Shown: in pieces, positions 52,864-61,278 of the stretch | Layout of the letters: each line of letters begins with the position of its first letter | Position numbering within the stretch: position 1 is the first letter of the stretch | NCBI RefSeq assembly: GCF_001425905.1 | Contig: NZ_LMDY01000013.1 | Location: forward strand, 378,177-442,176 | DNA length: 64,000 bases | Reading direction: 5' to 3' | Origin: Methylibium sp. Root1272 | Lineage (GTDB): Bacteria; Pseudomonadota; Gammaproteobacteria; Burkholderiales; Burkholderiaceae_C | The notes under the pieces: generated by a model | Seen by the model: the letters and a program-made list of their open reading frames with translations, nothing else | Databases searched by the model: none | What the model was told of the DNA's origin: nothing | Translations under genes and position numbers: made by a program

Positions 52864-53645
52864 GTCTTGATGACACCCTGCCGTGGGTGCTGCTGCGCGG
52901 ACTGACGCGCGAGACGCGGCACTGGGGGGACTTTCCGGCACAGTTGCGCGCGGTGCAGCCCGGCGCGCCGGTCATCGCGCTAGACCTGCCGGGCAACGGT
53001 GCGTTGCATGCGCAGCGCAGCCCGGCCAGCGTGCCGGCGATGGCGGCGCACTGCCGCGCCGCGCTGCAGGCCCTGGACGTGGCGCCGCCCTACCGCGTGC
53101 TGGCGATGTCGCTCGGGGCGATGGTGGCCGTGGCCTGGGCCCACGCGCAGCCGCGCGAGCTGGCCGCGGCCGTGCTGATCAACACCAGCCTGCGGCCCTT
53201 CGGCGCCTTTCACCAGCGGCTGCGTCCGTCGAGGTACGCGACGCTGCTGCGGCTGGCGCTGAGCGACCCCGGCGCGGCCGAATGGGAGCGCAGCATCCTG
53301 GCGCTGACCAGCCGGCGCCGGTTCGGCACGGCGGAACGCGACGCGCTGCTGGGTGCGTGGACGGCGTGGCGGCGCCAGTGTCCTGTGTCTCGCGCCAATG
53401 CGCTGCGGCAACTGCTCGCCGCCGCACGCTTTCGTGCGCCGCCGCCCCGCCCTCCGGTGCCCTTGCTGGTGCTCGCGAGCACACGCGATGCGCTGGTCGA
53501 TCCGCAGTGCTCGCGCCGGCTGGCGCAGGCGTGGGCGCTGCCGATCGCCGAGCATCCGACCGCGGGCCATGACTTGCCGCTCGACGACGGCGCATGGGTC
53601 GCTCGGCAGGTCGAGCGTTGGGTGTGCACCTCGAAGGCGCCCTAG
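52860..53645 (+). CDS. Alpha/beta hydrolase
   Basis: A 261-residue soluble alpha/beta hydrolase starting at GTG 52860 (MSLDDTLPWVLLRGLTRETR), coupled to the M14 gene as GTGA. The nucleophile elbow reads YRVLAMSLGAMVAVAWA, with Ser in GxSxG-like AMSLG context. Acid and base residues lie in LLVLASTRDALVDPQCS and HPTAGHDLPLDDG. The substrate is unknown. Coupling to a zinc peptidase suggests both work on the same compound, for example an ester or amide. A 148 bp gap follows. Confidence 0.87.
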   Translation: MSLDDTLPWVLLRGLTRETRHWGDFPAQLRAVQPGAPVIALDLPGNGALHAQRSPASVPAMAAHCRAALQALDVAPPYRVLAMSLGAMVAVAWAHAQPRELAAAVLINTSLRPFGAFHQRLRPSRYATLLRLALSDPGAAEWERSILALTSRRRFGTAERDALLGAWTAWRRQCPVSRANALRQLLAAARFRAPPPRPPVPLLVLASTRDALVDPQCSRRLAQAWALPIAEHPTAGHDLPLDDGAWVARQVERWVCTSKAP

Positions 53646-53793
53646 CGTCGCACTCTGGTGCGCGTCCGACAGCGACGCGGCGTGCCGTCTCACAACGCCT
53701 TGCGTCATTTACTGCGGTGAGCGCGCTGCATGCGGCGCACACTCGACCGACAGGCGCTCGATCTCCCGGCGTCCCTTCCTCAGGAGCCACGCC

Positions 53794-54609
53794 GTGCTGA
53801 TCAAGATCGGGTTCGACATCGAGCTGTCCGTCGCGTCGCCGATGGCGCTCATCCACCTGCTGCATGTGCACCCGACGCGGCGCGATGACCTGGTGACGCC
53901 CGAGAACTTCTGGATCACGCCCTTCTTCGGCAACGACGAATACATCGACAGCTACGGCAACCACTGCGGGCGCGTCAACGTGCCGCCGGGCGTGGGCTCG
54001 GTGCGCTTCACCAACGACGCGGTGGTGCGCGACTCCGGCCTGCCCGACCCGGTGGCCTACGGCGCCTGGCAGCACGACCCGCGCGACCTGCCGGTGGCGA
54101 CGCTGCAGTTCCTGCTGCCCAGCCGCTACTGCGAGGTCGACAGCGAGCTGCTGAACTTCGCGTGGAACCAGTTCGGCCACACGCCGCTGGGCTGGGCCCG
54201 CGTGCAGGCGATCTGCGATTTCGTGCACGGGCACATCCGCTTCGACTACCAGCGCGCGCGCGCCAACCGCACCGCGCTCGAGGGCTACCGCGAAGGCACC
54301 GGCGTGTGCCGCGACTTCGCCCACTTGGCCGTCACGCTGTGCCGCTGCATGAACATCCCGGCGCGCTACGTCACCGGCTACCTCGGCGACATCGGCATTC
54401 CGCCGGTGCCCTATCCGATGGATTTCAGCGCCTGGTTCGAGGTCTACCTCGGCGAGCAGTGGTACACCTTCGACGCCCGCCACAACCAGCCGCGCATCGG
54501 CCGCATCGTGATGGGCCGCGGCCGCGACGCCGGCGACGTGCCGATCACGATGGCCTTCGGGCAGAACCAGCTGCTGCGCTTCGAGGTGACGACCGAAGAG
54601 GTGTTCTGA
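53794..54609 (+). CDS. Transglutaminase-like protein
   Basis: A 271-residue protein of the transglutaminase-like cysteine peptidase superfamily. The catalytic Cys is in EGTGVCRDFAHLAVTLCR, and His and Asp follow in WYTFDARHNQPRIGRIV, so the triad is complete. The N-terminal part (LIHLLHVHPTRRDDLV) is the beta-rich leader found in bacterial members. It starts at GTG 53794 with CAGGAG 7 nt upstream. Such proteins act as proteases or amide-forming enzymes; the partner is not known. It is probably monocistronic. Confidence 0.92.
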   Translation: MLIKIGFDIELSVASPMALIHLLHVHPTRRDDLVTPENFWITPFFGNDEYIDSYGNHCGRVNVPPGVGSVRFTNDAVVRDSGLPDPVAYGAWQHDPRDLPVATLQFLLPSRYCEVDSELLNFAWNQFGHTPLGWARVQAICDFVHGHIRFDYQRARANRTALEGYREGTGVCRDFAHLAVTLCRCMNIPARYVTGYLGDIGIPPVPYPMDFSAWFEVYLGEQWYTFDARHNQPRIGRIVMGRGRDAGDVPITMAFGQNQLLRFEVTTEEVF

Positions 54610-54640
54610 CCGGCGCATCAACCGCCGCCGCCGCGCGGCC

Positions 54641-55306
54641 TCAGGCCAGCACGCGCAGCAGCCAGCGGTTCAGGTCGACGATCTCCTCCGGGCACACCGA
54701 GTGCGGCATCGGGTACTCGTGCCACTCCACCGCATAGCCCAGCGCCTGCAGCGCGTCGCGCGAGGCGGTGGCGCGCTGCAGCGGGATCACCGGGTCCACG
54801 CGGCCGTGGGCCAGGAAGATCGGCACGTCGGCATTGGCCGCGCTGCGCTCGGCGGCGGTGGTCGGCGCCAGCGGCAGGTAGCCCGAGAGGCCGGCCAGGC
54901 CGGCGAGGCGCTCGCCGTGACGCAGGCCGCTCAGCAGCGTCATCGCGCAGCCCTGCGAGAAGCCGGCCAGCACGATGCGCGAGCTGGGGATGCCGCGCGC
55001 GTTCTCGCGTTCGATCAATGCGCGCACCAGCTCCAGCGATGCGCGCAGCCCGGCCTCGTCCTCGCGGTGCGGCCCGTCGGTGCCGAGGATGTCGTACCAG
55101 GCGCGCATCACGTAGCCGCCGTTGATCGTGACCGGCCGGGTCGGCGCGTGCGGGAAGACGAAGCGCGCGCCGCCGATGGCATCGAGGTCGAGCTCCTCGC
55201 AGATCGGCACGAAGTCGTTGCCGTCGGCGCCCAGGCCATGCAGCACGATGACGCTGGCGGTCGGTTGGTCGGTGGTCTGGATCTCGACGCAGTCTAGGGT
55301 CGTCAT
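54641..55306 (-). CDS. Carboxylesterase/phospholipase family hydrolase
   Basis: A 221-residue alpha/beta hydrolase of the carboxylesterase/phospholipase (acyl-protein thioesterase-like) family. It opens with VIVLHGLGADGNDFVPICEE, has the nucleophile elbow IVLAGFSQGCAMTLLSGLRH (GFSQG), and ends with FLAHGRVDPVIPLQRA (Asp) and EYPMPHSVCPEEIVDLNRWL (His). All catalytic residues are present. The ATG at 55306 (MTTLDCVEIQ) is the start with family support. It diverges from the nnrU gene. Confidence 0.93.
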   Translation of the reverse strand: MTTLDCVEIQTTDQPTASVIVLHGLGADGNDFVPICEELDLDAIGGARFVFPHAPTRPVTINGGYVMRAWYDILGTDGPHREDEAGLRASLELVRALIERENARGIPSSRIVLAGFSQGCAMTLLSGLRHGERLAGLAGLSGYLPLAPTTAAERSAANADVPIFLAHGRVDPVIPLQRATASRDALQALGYAVEWHEYPMPHSVCPEEIVDLNRWLLRVLA

Positions 55307-55398
55307 CGGGGGCTTTCGGTGGGTTCGCGGTGATCCTAACCGTGGCACGCAGGCGGCCGACGCTGCGTTACGCTCGCGCGCAACCACCGGAGCCCGTC

Positions 55399-55977
55399 AT
55401 GCTCGTTCTGATCCTCGGCCTTGTTCTCTTTCTCGGCACGCACTCGGTGCGCATCTTTGCGGAGCCCTGGCGCACGCGCACGCTGGCACGCGCGGGTGAG
55501 GCGCGCTGGAAGGGCGTGTATGCGGTGGTGTCGCTGATCGGCTTCGTGCTGCTGGCGTGGGGCTACGGCCTGGCCCGGCAGCAGCCGGTGCTGCTGTGGA
55601 CGCCGCCGGTCGCGATGCGCCACATCGCCGCGCTGCTGACGCTGCTGTCCTTCGTGCTGCTGGCCGCCGCCTACGTGCCGGGTAACGGCCTCAAGGCGAA
55701 GCTGCACCATCCGATGGTGCTGAGCGTCAAGGTCTGGGCCTTCGCCCACCTGCTGGCCAACGGCACGCTGGCCGACGTGCTGCTGTTCGGCGGCTTCCTG
55801 GTCTGGGCCGCGCTGAGCTTCCGCGCCGCCCGCGGCCGAGACCGCGCCGCGGGGGTGTCCTACCCGCCCGGCCGTGCCAGCGCGACGGCGATCACCGTGG
55901 TGGTCGGTACCGTGGCGTGGGCGGTGTTCGCGTTCTGGGCCCACGGCGCGTTGATCGGCGTGCGGCCGTTCGGCTGA
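55399..55977 (+). CDS. NnrU family membrane protein
   Basis: A 192-residue inner-membrane protein with about five hydrophobic segments (MLVLILGLVLFLGTHSVRIF, GVYAVVSLIGFVLLAWGYGL, ITVVVGTVAWAVFAFWA) and the motif HHPMVLSVKVWAFAHLLANG. It matches the NnrU/denitrification-linked family, although many members occur outside denitrification clusters. The exact role is unknown. The ATG at 55399 follows CCGGAG. A strong bidirectional hairpin follows, used mainly as the terminator of the opposing gene. Confidence 0.9.
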   Translation: MLVLILGLVLFLGTHSVRIFAEPWRTRTLARAGEARWKGVYAVVSLIGFVLLAWGYGLARQQPVLLWTPPVAMRHIAALLTLLSFVLLAAAYVPGNGLKAKLHHPMVLSVKVWAFAHLLANGTLADVLLFGGFLVWAALSFRAARGRDRAAGVSYPPGRASATAITVVVGTVAWAVFAFWAHGALIGVRPFG

Positions 55978-56011
55978 CGCGGCGCGGTGGGAGGCCTCGG
56001 TGAGGCGCCCA

Positions 56012-56038
56012 CAAAAAAGCCCGGCCGGAGCCGGGCTT
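56012..56038 (-). terminator. Rho-independent terminator of the SWIB/H1-like gene
   Basis: AGCCCGGC (56018-56025) and GCCGGGCT (56030-56037) form a perfect 8-bp stem with a 4-nt loop. On the minus strand, a run of six T follows directly (plus-strand A-run 56013-56018), a textbook terminator for the gene at 56065-56466. It may also stop nnrU transcription from the other side, though the U-run there is short. Confidence 0.85.
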
Positions 56039-56064
56039 CCGATGCGGTCACGAGGACCGGCAGC

Positions 56065-56466
56065 TCACTTGAGGTGGCTGTTGACGAGCTTGGTCATCTC
56101 GAACATGTCGGCCTTGGCCTTGCCGAAGACTTCCTTCAGCTTGGCATCGGCGACGATCACGCGCTTCTGAACGGCGTCCTGCAGCTTGTGCTTCTTGATG
56201 TATTCCCAGATCTTCTTGGTCACATCGGTGCGCGGCAGCGGCTTGTCGCCGACGATCGCGGCCAGCGCAGCGCTGGGCGTCAGGGCCTTCATGAAGGCGG
56301 CGTTCGGCGTGCGCTTCTTGGCCGGAGCGGCCTTCTTCGCAGGAGCCTTCTTGGCGGGTGCCGCTTTCTTGGCCGGAGCGGCCTTCTTTGCCGGTGCCGC
56401 CTTCTTGGCCGGAGCGGCCTTCTTTGCCGGCGCCTTCTTGGCGGCGGCCTTCTTCGCAGTTGCCAT
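56065..56466 (-). CDS. SWIB-domain protein with histone H1-like tail
   Basis: A 133-residue protein with two parts. Residues 1-52 are a Lys/Ala/Pro tail of repeated KKAAPA units, like histone H1 or AlgP tails. Residues about 58-133 are a SWIB/MDM2 domain (LTPSAALAAIVGDKPLPRTD, VTKKIWEYIKKHKLQDAVQK). It is probably a nucleoid protein that binds DNA by its tail. The ATG at 56466 follows GGAGTGA, and a strong terminator follows the gene. The DNA encoding the tail is itself repetitive and could vary in copy number between strains. Confidence 0.93.
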   Translation of the reverse strand: MATAKKAAAKKAPAKKAAPAKKAAPAKKAAPAKKAAPAKKAPAKKAAPAKKRTPNAAFMKALTPSAALAAIVGDKPLPRTDVTKKIWEYIKKHKLQDAVQKRVIVADAKLKEVFGKAKADMFEMTKLVNSHLK

Positions 56467-56744
56467 TTGAATCACTCCATCAAAAGTTGTTGATGTGCTG
56501 GGCCCCGGGCGATAGCCGCATGAGCTCTCATTCTCACAGCGACCCTGCGGCGCGGATGGTACTGCGCGTGTGCTGCATTGAGAAGCAGTTTGTCCATTGA
56601 AAACGCGCATTGCTGCGGCTCTGCGGGCCGTTCTGTCGCTGCAGGGCATCACTTGGGACGCTGCGAGCCATGATGCAACGCCGCATCGACCGCGCGGAAC
56701 GAGGCCCTTTCACCGCTGGGAGAAGCCCCTTTTAAGACTGTTGG
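56467..56744. other. Divergent control region between the SWIB/H1-like and ohrR genes
   Basis: This gap is the larger part of the 328 bp between the two divergent genes. No gene with support lies here. It must hold the promoter of the minus-strand SWIB/H1-like gene, but I could not fix its -35 and -10 with confidence. The OhrR sites start at 56745 and are listed separately. Confidence 0.5.
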
Positions 56745-56770
56745 CAATTGTATTGTGTGCAATTCAATTG
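56745..56770 (+). promoter_or_regulatory. Two tandem OhrR operator-like sites
   Basis: CAATT-C-AATTG (56760-56770) is a perfect inverted repeat around one base. CAATT-G-TATTG (56745-56755) matches it with one arm mismatch. The centres are 15 bp apart. They resemble known OhrR operators, which are AT-rich CAATT/AATTG palindromes. They lie 25-50 bp before the ohrR ATG and probably block RNA polymerase (TTGGCA at 56741-56746 could be its -35). Confidence 0.7.
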
Positions 56771-56794
56771 AGAGATCGGCGCTAAAGTTCGTCC

Positions 56795-57346
56795 ATGGTC
56801 ACGAACCGTTCCCCGTCAAGACCGCTGCTCGACAGCGCGGCGCGCGCGACCGCCCGGCGGCCGGTGCGGCGCGCGCGCTCCGCGCCGGCGCCGGCCGGGC
56901 CCGCGCTGGCGCTCGACGCGCAACTGTGCTTCGCGCTCTACTCCGCCTCGCTGGCGATGACCAAGCGCTACCGGCCGATGCTCGGCTCCCTGGGGCTCAC
57001 CTACCCGCAGTACCTGGTGATGCTGGCGCTGTGGGAGCACGACGGATCGAGCGTCTCCTCGCTCGGCGAACGCCTGTTCCTCGACTCCGGCACGCTGACG
57101 CCGCTGCTCAAGCGGCTGCAGGCCGCCGGGTTGCTGACGCGCGAGCGCGCCACCGACGACGAGCGCCGTGTCGTCGTCACGCTGACACCTGCCGGCCGCA
57201 CGCTGCGACGGCGCGCGCTCGGCGTCCCGGCTGCGCTGGCCGAGGCCACCGCCAGCTCGCCCGGCGAGCTGGCGGCGCTGACCGCGACGCTGCTACAACT
57301 GCGCGCGGCACTCCATGACGACACCGAAGTTTCCGCCGCGGCCTGA
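56795..57346 (+). CDS. ohrR: MarR-family organic-hydroperoxide repressor OhrR
   Basis: A 183-residue MarR-type repressor. The sensing region [20 protein letters not shown] carries the conserved peroxide-sensing cysteine (residue 45 here, near 15-22 in other OhrR). The winged helix contains [20 protein letters not shown] and [20 protein letters not shown]. The N-terminus has an extra Arg/Ala-rich 30 residues ([20 protein letters not shown]); the ATG at 56795 is the only clear start. Oxidation of the cysteine by organic peroxides would release it from the tandem CAATT sites. The ohr gene follows. Confidence 0.93.
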   Translation: MVTNRSPSRPLLDSAARATARRPVRRARSAPAPAGPALALDAQLCFALYSASLAMTKRYRPMLGSLGLTYPQYLVMLALWEHDGSSVSSLGERLFLDSGTLTPLLKRLQAAGLLTRERATDDERRVVVTLTPAGRTLRRRALGVPAALAEATASSPGELAALTATLLQLRAALHDDTEVSAAA

Positions 57347-57392
57347 ACGACAGAAGGCCGCATTCCACCCTCCGCTCCTGAAAGGACTGACC

Positions 57393-57821
57393 ATGAACAA
57401 GATCGAGAACGTGCTCTACCGTGCCCAGGCCACCGCCACCGGCGGCCGCGAAGGCCGCGCCGTGTCGTCGGACAAGGTGCTCGACATCCAGCTGTCCACG
57501 CCGAAGGAACTGGGCGGTGGCGGCGGCCCGGGCACCAACCCCGAACAGCTGTTCGCTGCCGGCTACTCGGCCTGCTTCCTCGGTGCGATGAAGTTCGTGG
57601 CCGGCCAGAAGAAGCAGACACTGCCGGCCGACACCACGGTGACCGGCAAGGTCGGCATCGGCCTGATCCCGCAGGGCTTCGGCATCGAGGTCGACCTGGC
57701 GATCAGCATCCCCGGCATGGCCAAGGCCGACGCCGAGGCGCTGGTCGAGGCGGCGCACGGCGTGTGCCCGTATTCGAATGCCACGCGCGGCAACATCGAG
57801 GTGCGGCTGAGCGTGGTCTGA
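57393..57821 (+). CDS. ohr: Organic hydroperoxide resistance protein Ohr
   Basis: A 142-residue thiol peroxidase of the Ohr/OsmC family that reduces organic hydroperoxides with lipoylated partners. The two catalytic cysteines are in [18 protein letters not shown] and [18 protein letters not shown]. Arg in the N-terminal [12 protein letters not shown] completes the active site. Length is typical of Ohr. The ATG at 57393 follows AAAGGACT. It is 46 bp after ohrR, so both are expected to be transcribed together and repressed by OhrR. Confidence 0.95.
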   Translation: MNKIENVLYRAQATATGGREGRAVSSDKVLDIQLSTPKELGGGGGPGTNPEQLFAAGYSACFLGAMKFVAGQKKQTLPADTTVTGKVGIGLIPQGFGIEVDLAISIPGMAKADAEALVEAAHGVCPYSNATRGNIEVRLSVV

Positions 57822-57872
57822 CGCGGACGGCATCCGCGCAGGGTCCCCGGCTCGCCGTGTATCCTGCGCGCC

Positions 57873-58223
57873 ATGAAGATCCTCGTCCGATGGCTGCTGC
57901 TGGCGGCCGCGCTGCTGCTGGTGGCCCATCTCTACCCGGGCGTGGTGGTGCAGAGCTTCGGCGCCGCGATGATCGCGGCGCTGGTGCTCGGCCTGTTCAA
58001 CGCCGTGCTGCGCCCGCTGCTGGTGCTGCTGACCCTGCCGGTCACGCTGCTGACGCTCGGGTTGTTCCTGTTCGTCATCAACGCGCTGATGTTCTATTTC
58101 GCCGCCAGCGTGCTCGACGGCTTCAGCGTGCGCGGCTTCGGTGCCGCCCTGGTCGGCTCGCTGATCTACAGCGTGTGCGGACTGGTGATCGATGCGGCGA
58201 TGGAGCGGCTGTTCAGCCGCTGA
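57873..58223 (+). CDS. Phage-holin-4-like (PF04020-type) membrane protein
   Basis: A 116-residue integral membrane protein with four hydrophobic segments, starting KILVRWLLLAAALLLVAHLY and including NAVLRPLLVLLTLPVTLLTL and FVINALMFYFAASVLDGFSV. These match the small family named after a mycobacterial four-TM phage holin, common in bacterial chromosomes. Despite the name, no phage genes are nearby, so a lysis role is unlikely. The ATG at 57873 is the first start. It converges on the M48 protease gene. Confidence 0.9.
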   Translation: MKILVRWLLLAAALLLVAHLYPGVVVQSFGAAMIAALVLGLFNAVLRPLLVLLTLPVTLLTLGLFLFVINALMFYFAASVLDGFSVRGFGAALVGSLIYSVCGLVIDAAMERLFSR

Positions 58224-58259
58224 GGCGCCGATGGGGCGTGCCGCTCCGACTTGCCGGCC

Positions 58260-59849
58260 TCAAAGCTCGCCGCGCTCCTCGGCAATGATCTGCCGGCGCT
58301 GCAGCTCGAGCTCGCGCAGCCGAGACTCGAGCACTGACGCTTCGATGAAGTCGCTGCCGGTCGCCGTGCGGGCCAGTTTCTGCGCGGCGCGCAGCCGCTC
58401 GACGGCGCCTTGCACGTCGCCGACCACGGCGCGCGACTCGGCGTCAGCGCGCACCGCCCGCAGGCGCTGACCCAGCCGTTCCCACAGTTGCGCGGCGCTG
58501 CCCCAGGCCAGCGCGTCCTGCCGGTGGACAGCCACCCAGGTCTGCAAACGGTCGACGGCCGCACGCTGCATCTCGGGCGTGCTGCCCGGCAGCAGCGCGC
58601 GTTGCGCCTGCGCAAGCAGCAGCGTGCGTGAGTCCTGCCCTCCCGGTGCGGCGAGCAGGCTGCCGAGCACGGCGTCGGCGCGCATGCCATCGCTGCGCAC
58701 CAGCAGGCCTTGCAGCGTCAACAGCGCCAAGGCGTTCGTGGCGTCCCTGTCGCCGTCCGCCAAGAGCCGCGCGGCGCTCAGCGCCGCGTCGGCACGCGAG
58801 AAATCGCGCCGCAGGATCGACGCCAGCGCGCTGCCGTACAGCACACCCAGCCGGTCGGCGGAAGTGGCCACGGTGGCCAGGGCACGCTCGGTGTCGAAGT
58901 CCTGGGCGCGCTGGAGCGCACTGTCGCGCGTGTCCATCAGCACCCTGGCGCGGGCCTGCATCAACACGTGCAGCAGCGGCCTGGGTGGCGGCGCGGCATT
59001 GGCCACGCCGAGGCGCGAGCGGGCTTCGCCGATGCGCTCGGTGGTCAGCGGGTGGCTGCGCAGGTAGGGGTAGTTCTGGCTGTCGTTCAGGCGCGAGGCC
59101 TGCAGCAGCTTCTCGAACATCGCCGGCATGCCGGCCGGCGAGTAGCCGGCGCCGGTCAGCACGTTGAAGCCGACCCGGTCGGCCTCGCGCTCGGCGTCGC
59201 GCGAGTAGTTCAATTGCCCCTGCACGGCCACGGCCTGCCCGCCGGTGATCAGCGCGTTGGCAGCCTCCGGGCTGCGGCTGGCCGCGAGCACGCCGAGGAT
59301 CAGCCCGGCGATTCCCGCCAGCGAGGTGAGCTTGTTCGCGCCCACGCTGCGCGCGATGTGGCGCTGCGTCACGTGCGACAGCTCGTGTGCCAGCACCGAC
59401 GCCAGTTCGGCGGGCGTCGCCGTGATGGCCATCAGGCCCAGGTGCACGCCCATGTAGCCGCCCGGCAGCGCGAAGGCGTTCACCGTGCGGTCGCGCACGA
59501 GGAAGGCCTCCCATGCGAAGCGCTCGTCCAGCTCGGTCGGGATGTTGCCGCGCTCGCGCGACGACACGATCAGCGCGCTCATCATCGTCTGCACATACTC
59601 GAGCAGGATCGGGTCGTCGAGGTAATCCGCATCGCGACGGATGTCGCGCATGATGCGGTCGCCGATGCGCCGCTCGTTCGGCACGGAGATGTCGTCGGAC
59701 GCACTGTCGCCCAGGGCCGGCAAGTTGTTGCGCGAGCCAGGACTGCCCTGCTGCGCCAGGGCGGCGGGCGCCAGGCCTTGTGCGGCAAGGGCCAGGCTCA
59801 AGGCCAGCGGCAGGGCGCGCGGCCAGCGGCGGTGGCGTTCAGAAGCCAT
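58260..59849 (-). CDS. BepA-like M48 family metalloprotease with TPRs
   Basis: A 529-residue periplasmic zinc protease like BepA (YfgC). A signal peptide (ALPLALSLALAAQGLAPAAL) is cleaved near ALA/QQG. The zinc motif HELSHVTQRH lies at about residue 155, and the third ligand probably in RDAEREADRVGFNVL. The C-terminal half is TPR-like. BepA helps assemble and degrade LptD and other outer-membrane proteins, and this one probably does likewise. The ATG at 59849 overlaps the TfpX stop by 11 bp, so the two are co-translated. Confidence 0.93.
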   Translation of the reverse strand: MASERHRRWPRALPLALSLALAAQGLAPAALAQQGSPGSRNNLPALGDSASDDISVPNERRIGDRIMRDIRRDADYLDDPILLEYVQTMMSALIVSSRERGNIPTELDERFAWEAFLVRDRTVNAFALPGGYMGVHLGLMAITATPAELASVLAHELSHVTQRHIARSVGANKLTSLAGIAGLILGVLAASRSPEAANALITGGQAVAVQGQLNYSRDAEREADRVGFNVLTGAGYSPAGMPAMFEKLLQASRLNDSQNYPYLRSHPLTTERIGEARSRLGVANAAPPPRPLLHVLMQARARVLMDTRDSALQRAQDFDTERALATVATSADRLGVLYGSALASILRRDFSRADAALSAARLLADGDRDATNALALLTLQGLLVRSDGMRADAVLGSLLAAPGGQDSRTLLLAQAQRALLPGSTPEMQRAAVDRLQTWVAVHRQDALAWGSAAQLWERLGQRLRAVRADAESRAVVGDVQGAVERLRAAQKLARTATGSDFIEASVLESRLRELELQRRQIIAEERGEL

Positions 59850-60642
59850 CGAAAGGCGCGTAGCCCACCAGTTCGCCGCTGCCGGCGTCGAGTAATGCGA
59901 CCCAGTCGGTACGGCGCGCGAACAGGGGCAGGAACTTCAGTTGCTCGTCGCTGCGGCCGGTCGCCGCGATGTAGGGCTGTAGTTCCGCGGCGCGCGCTCC
60001 CAGGCGATGCTGAAGCACCATGAGTGGTTTGGCACCTTGGAGCAAGGCGGCCTTGGTCTCGGTGGCAGGTTGCCAGAACTGGGGCCGCATGCCGATATCG
60101 ATGCCTTGCAACCCCAGGGTGATTGCTTCGAATTTTTCGTCGGCATGCGGTAGCCGAGCGGCCAGTACCTGCTGTCCCCAGAATGGAAGCTTCCGCCATT
60201 CTGGCGGGGCCTTCGCGAGCTCGGTGCCGTCCAGGTCGATCGCTCGCACGACACGCAGGCGATCCACCTCGAGCGCCAGCACGACCGGTCGGGCTTCGTA
60301 GACCGTGTGCAGGCCGTACAACAAGCCGCCTAGCTGCAGCAGGGCCACGATGGCCAAGTCTCTTCGCAGTTCGCGCCAAGGCTTGCGCCGATCGAATACG
60401 GCTAACGTGATCAGCGGGCCCAGGACCACGTCGACGGCCACGACGATGAAGAACAATTCGCGGCCCCCGGAGATCTCGCGGAACGGCGTCGGATACCAGA
60501 GCCCGAACACCAGCGCGGCCGCCAAGGCCGCCACCAATGCGCTCAGCCCGGCGTGAATGCCGGCCGCGCGCAATCGGGAGCCGAATGCGATGCCGCGCGC
60601 TGGAGGAGGCGGCGAAGCGGGAGAAGGGAAAGTCTGATCCAT
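59839..60642 (-). CDS. TfpX/TfpZ family type IV pilin accessory protein
   Basis: A 267-residue inner-membrane protein of the TfpX/TfpZ family. Early hydrophobic segments (AGLSALVAALAAALVFGLWY, FFIVVAVDVVLGPLITLAVF, LAIVALLQLGGLLYGLHTVY) anchor a periplasmic domain. The family lies next to pilin genes in some species and promotes pilin stability; no pilin gene is in this window. The ATG at 60642 (MDQTFPSPAS) fits the family start. It overlaps the M48 gene. A PglL-like ligase gene lies 0.6 kb away on the same strand. Confidence 0.88.
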   Translation of the reverse strand: MDQTFPSPASPPPPARGIAFGSRLRAAGIHAGLSALVAALAAALVFGLWYPTPFREISGGRELFFIVVAVDVVLGPLITLAVFDRRKPWRELRRDLAIVALLQLGGLLYGLHTVYEARPVVLALEVDRLRVVRAIDLDGTELAKAPPEWRKLPFWGQQVLAARLPHADEKFEAITLGLQGIDIGMRPQFWQPATETKAALLQGAKPLMVLQHRLGARAAELQPYIAATGRSDEQLKFLPLFARRTDWVALLDAGSGELVGYAPFDGF

Positions 60643-60748
60643 CGGGCAGGTGGGAGGCGGGTCCCGGGTGTGACTCTCGCGCAGCAAGGCAGTTCAGCAA
60701 GCGTGCGTCTATGATGCCGCAGCCTTGTTTCCCATTGTTGCCGCAGCC

Positions 60749-61264
60749 ATGAGCGTCACCCCCGAGTCATCTTCACCGGCCAGCGGGCTGACCCACTTCG
60801 ACGCACAGGGCCAGGCTCATATGGTCGACGTGTCCGCCAAGGCGGCGACGCATCGAATGGCGGTGGCCGAGGGCTGGATCCGCATGCTGCCGACCACGCT
60901 GCAGGTCATCGCGCAGGGCGGCGCCAAGAAGGGCGACGTGATCGGCATCGCGCGCATCGCGGCCATCCAGGCGGCGAAGCGCACGGCGGAACTGATCCCG
61001 CTGTGTCATCCGCTGCCGCTGACGCGTGTGGCCGCAGAGTTCGAGATCGATGAGACCGCCACTCGCATCGCCTGCCGCGTGACGGCCGAGACGCTTGGGC
61101 CCACCGGCGTGGAGATGGAGGCGTTGACGGCCGTGCAAATCGGTCTGCTGACCATCTACGACATGTGCAAGGCCATCGACCGGGGCATGGTGATCGAGGG
61201 GGTGAGGCTGCTCGAGAAGCATGGGGGCAAGTCGGGTTCGTTCGTTGCCGATGCCGCGGGCTGA
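60749..61264 (+). CDS. moaC: Cyclic pyranopterin monophosphate synthase MoaC
   Basis: A 171-residue enzyme of molybdenum cofactor synthesis: it converts the MoaA product to cyclic pyranopterin monophosphate. Conserved parts are [70 protein letters not shown] and [20 protein letters not shown], which hold the active-site Lys and Asp. The ATG at 60749 is preferred to a TTG upstream. It is alone, not with moaA or moaE, and converges on the PglL-like gene 14 bp away. Confidence 0.95.
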   Translation: MSVTPESSSPASGLTHFDAQGQAHMVDVSAKAATHRMAVAEGWIRMLPTTLQVIAQGGAKKGDVIGIARIAAIQAAKRTAELIPLCHPLPLTRVAAEFEIDETATRIACRVTAETLGPTGVEMEALTAVQIGLLTIYDMCKAIDRGMVIEGVRLLEKHGGKSGSFVADAAG

Positions 61265-61278
61265 CGGGTGACGTCGGC

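Noticed and set aside
57873-58223. Prophage holin
   Set aside because: The family name suggests phage, but there are no phage genes nearby and the family is common in chromosomes.
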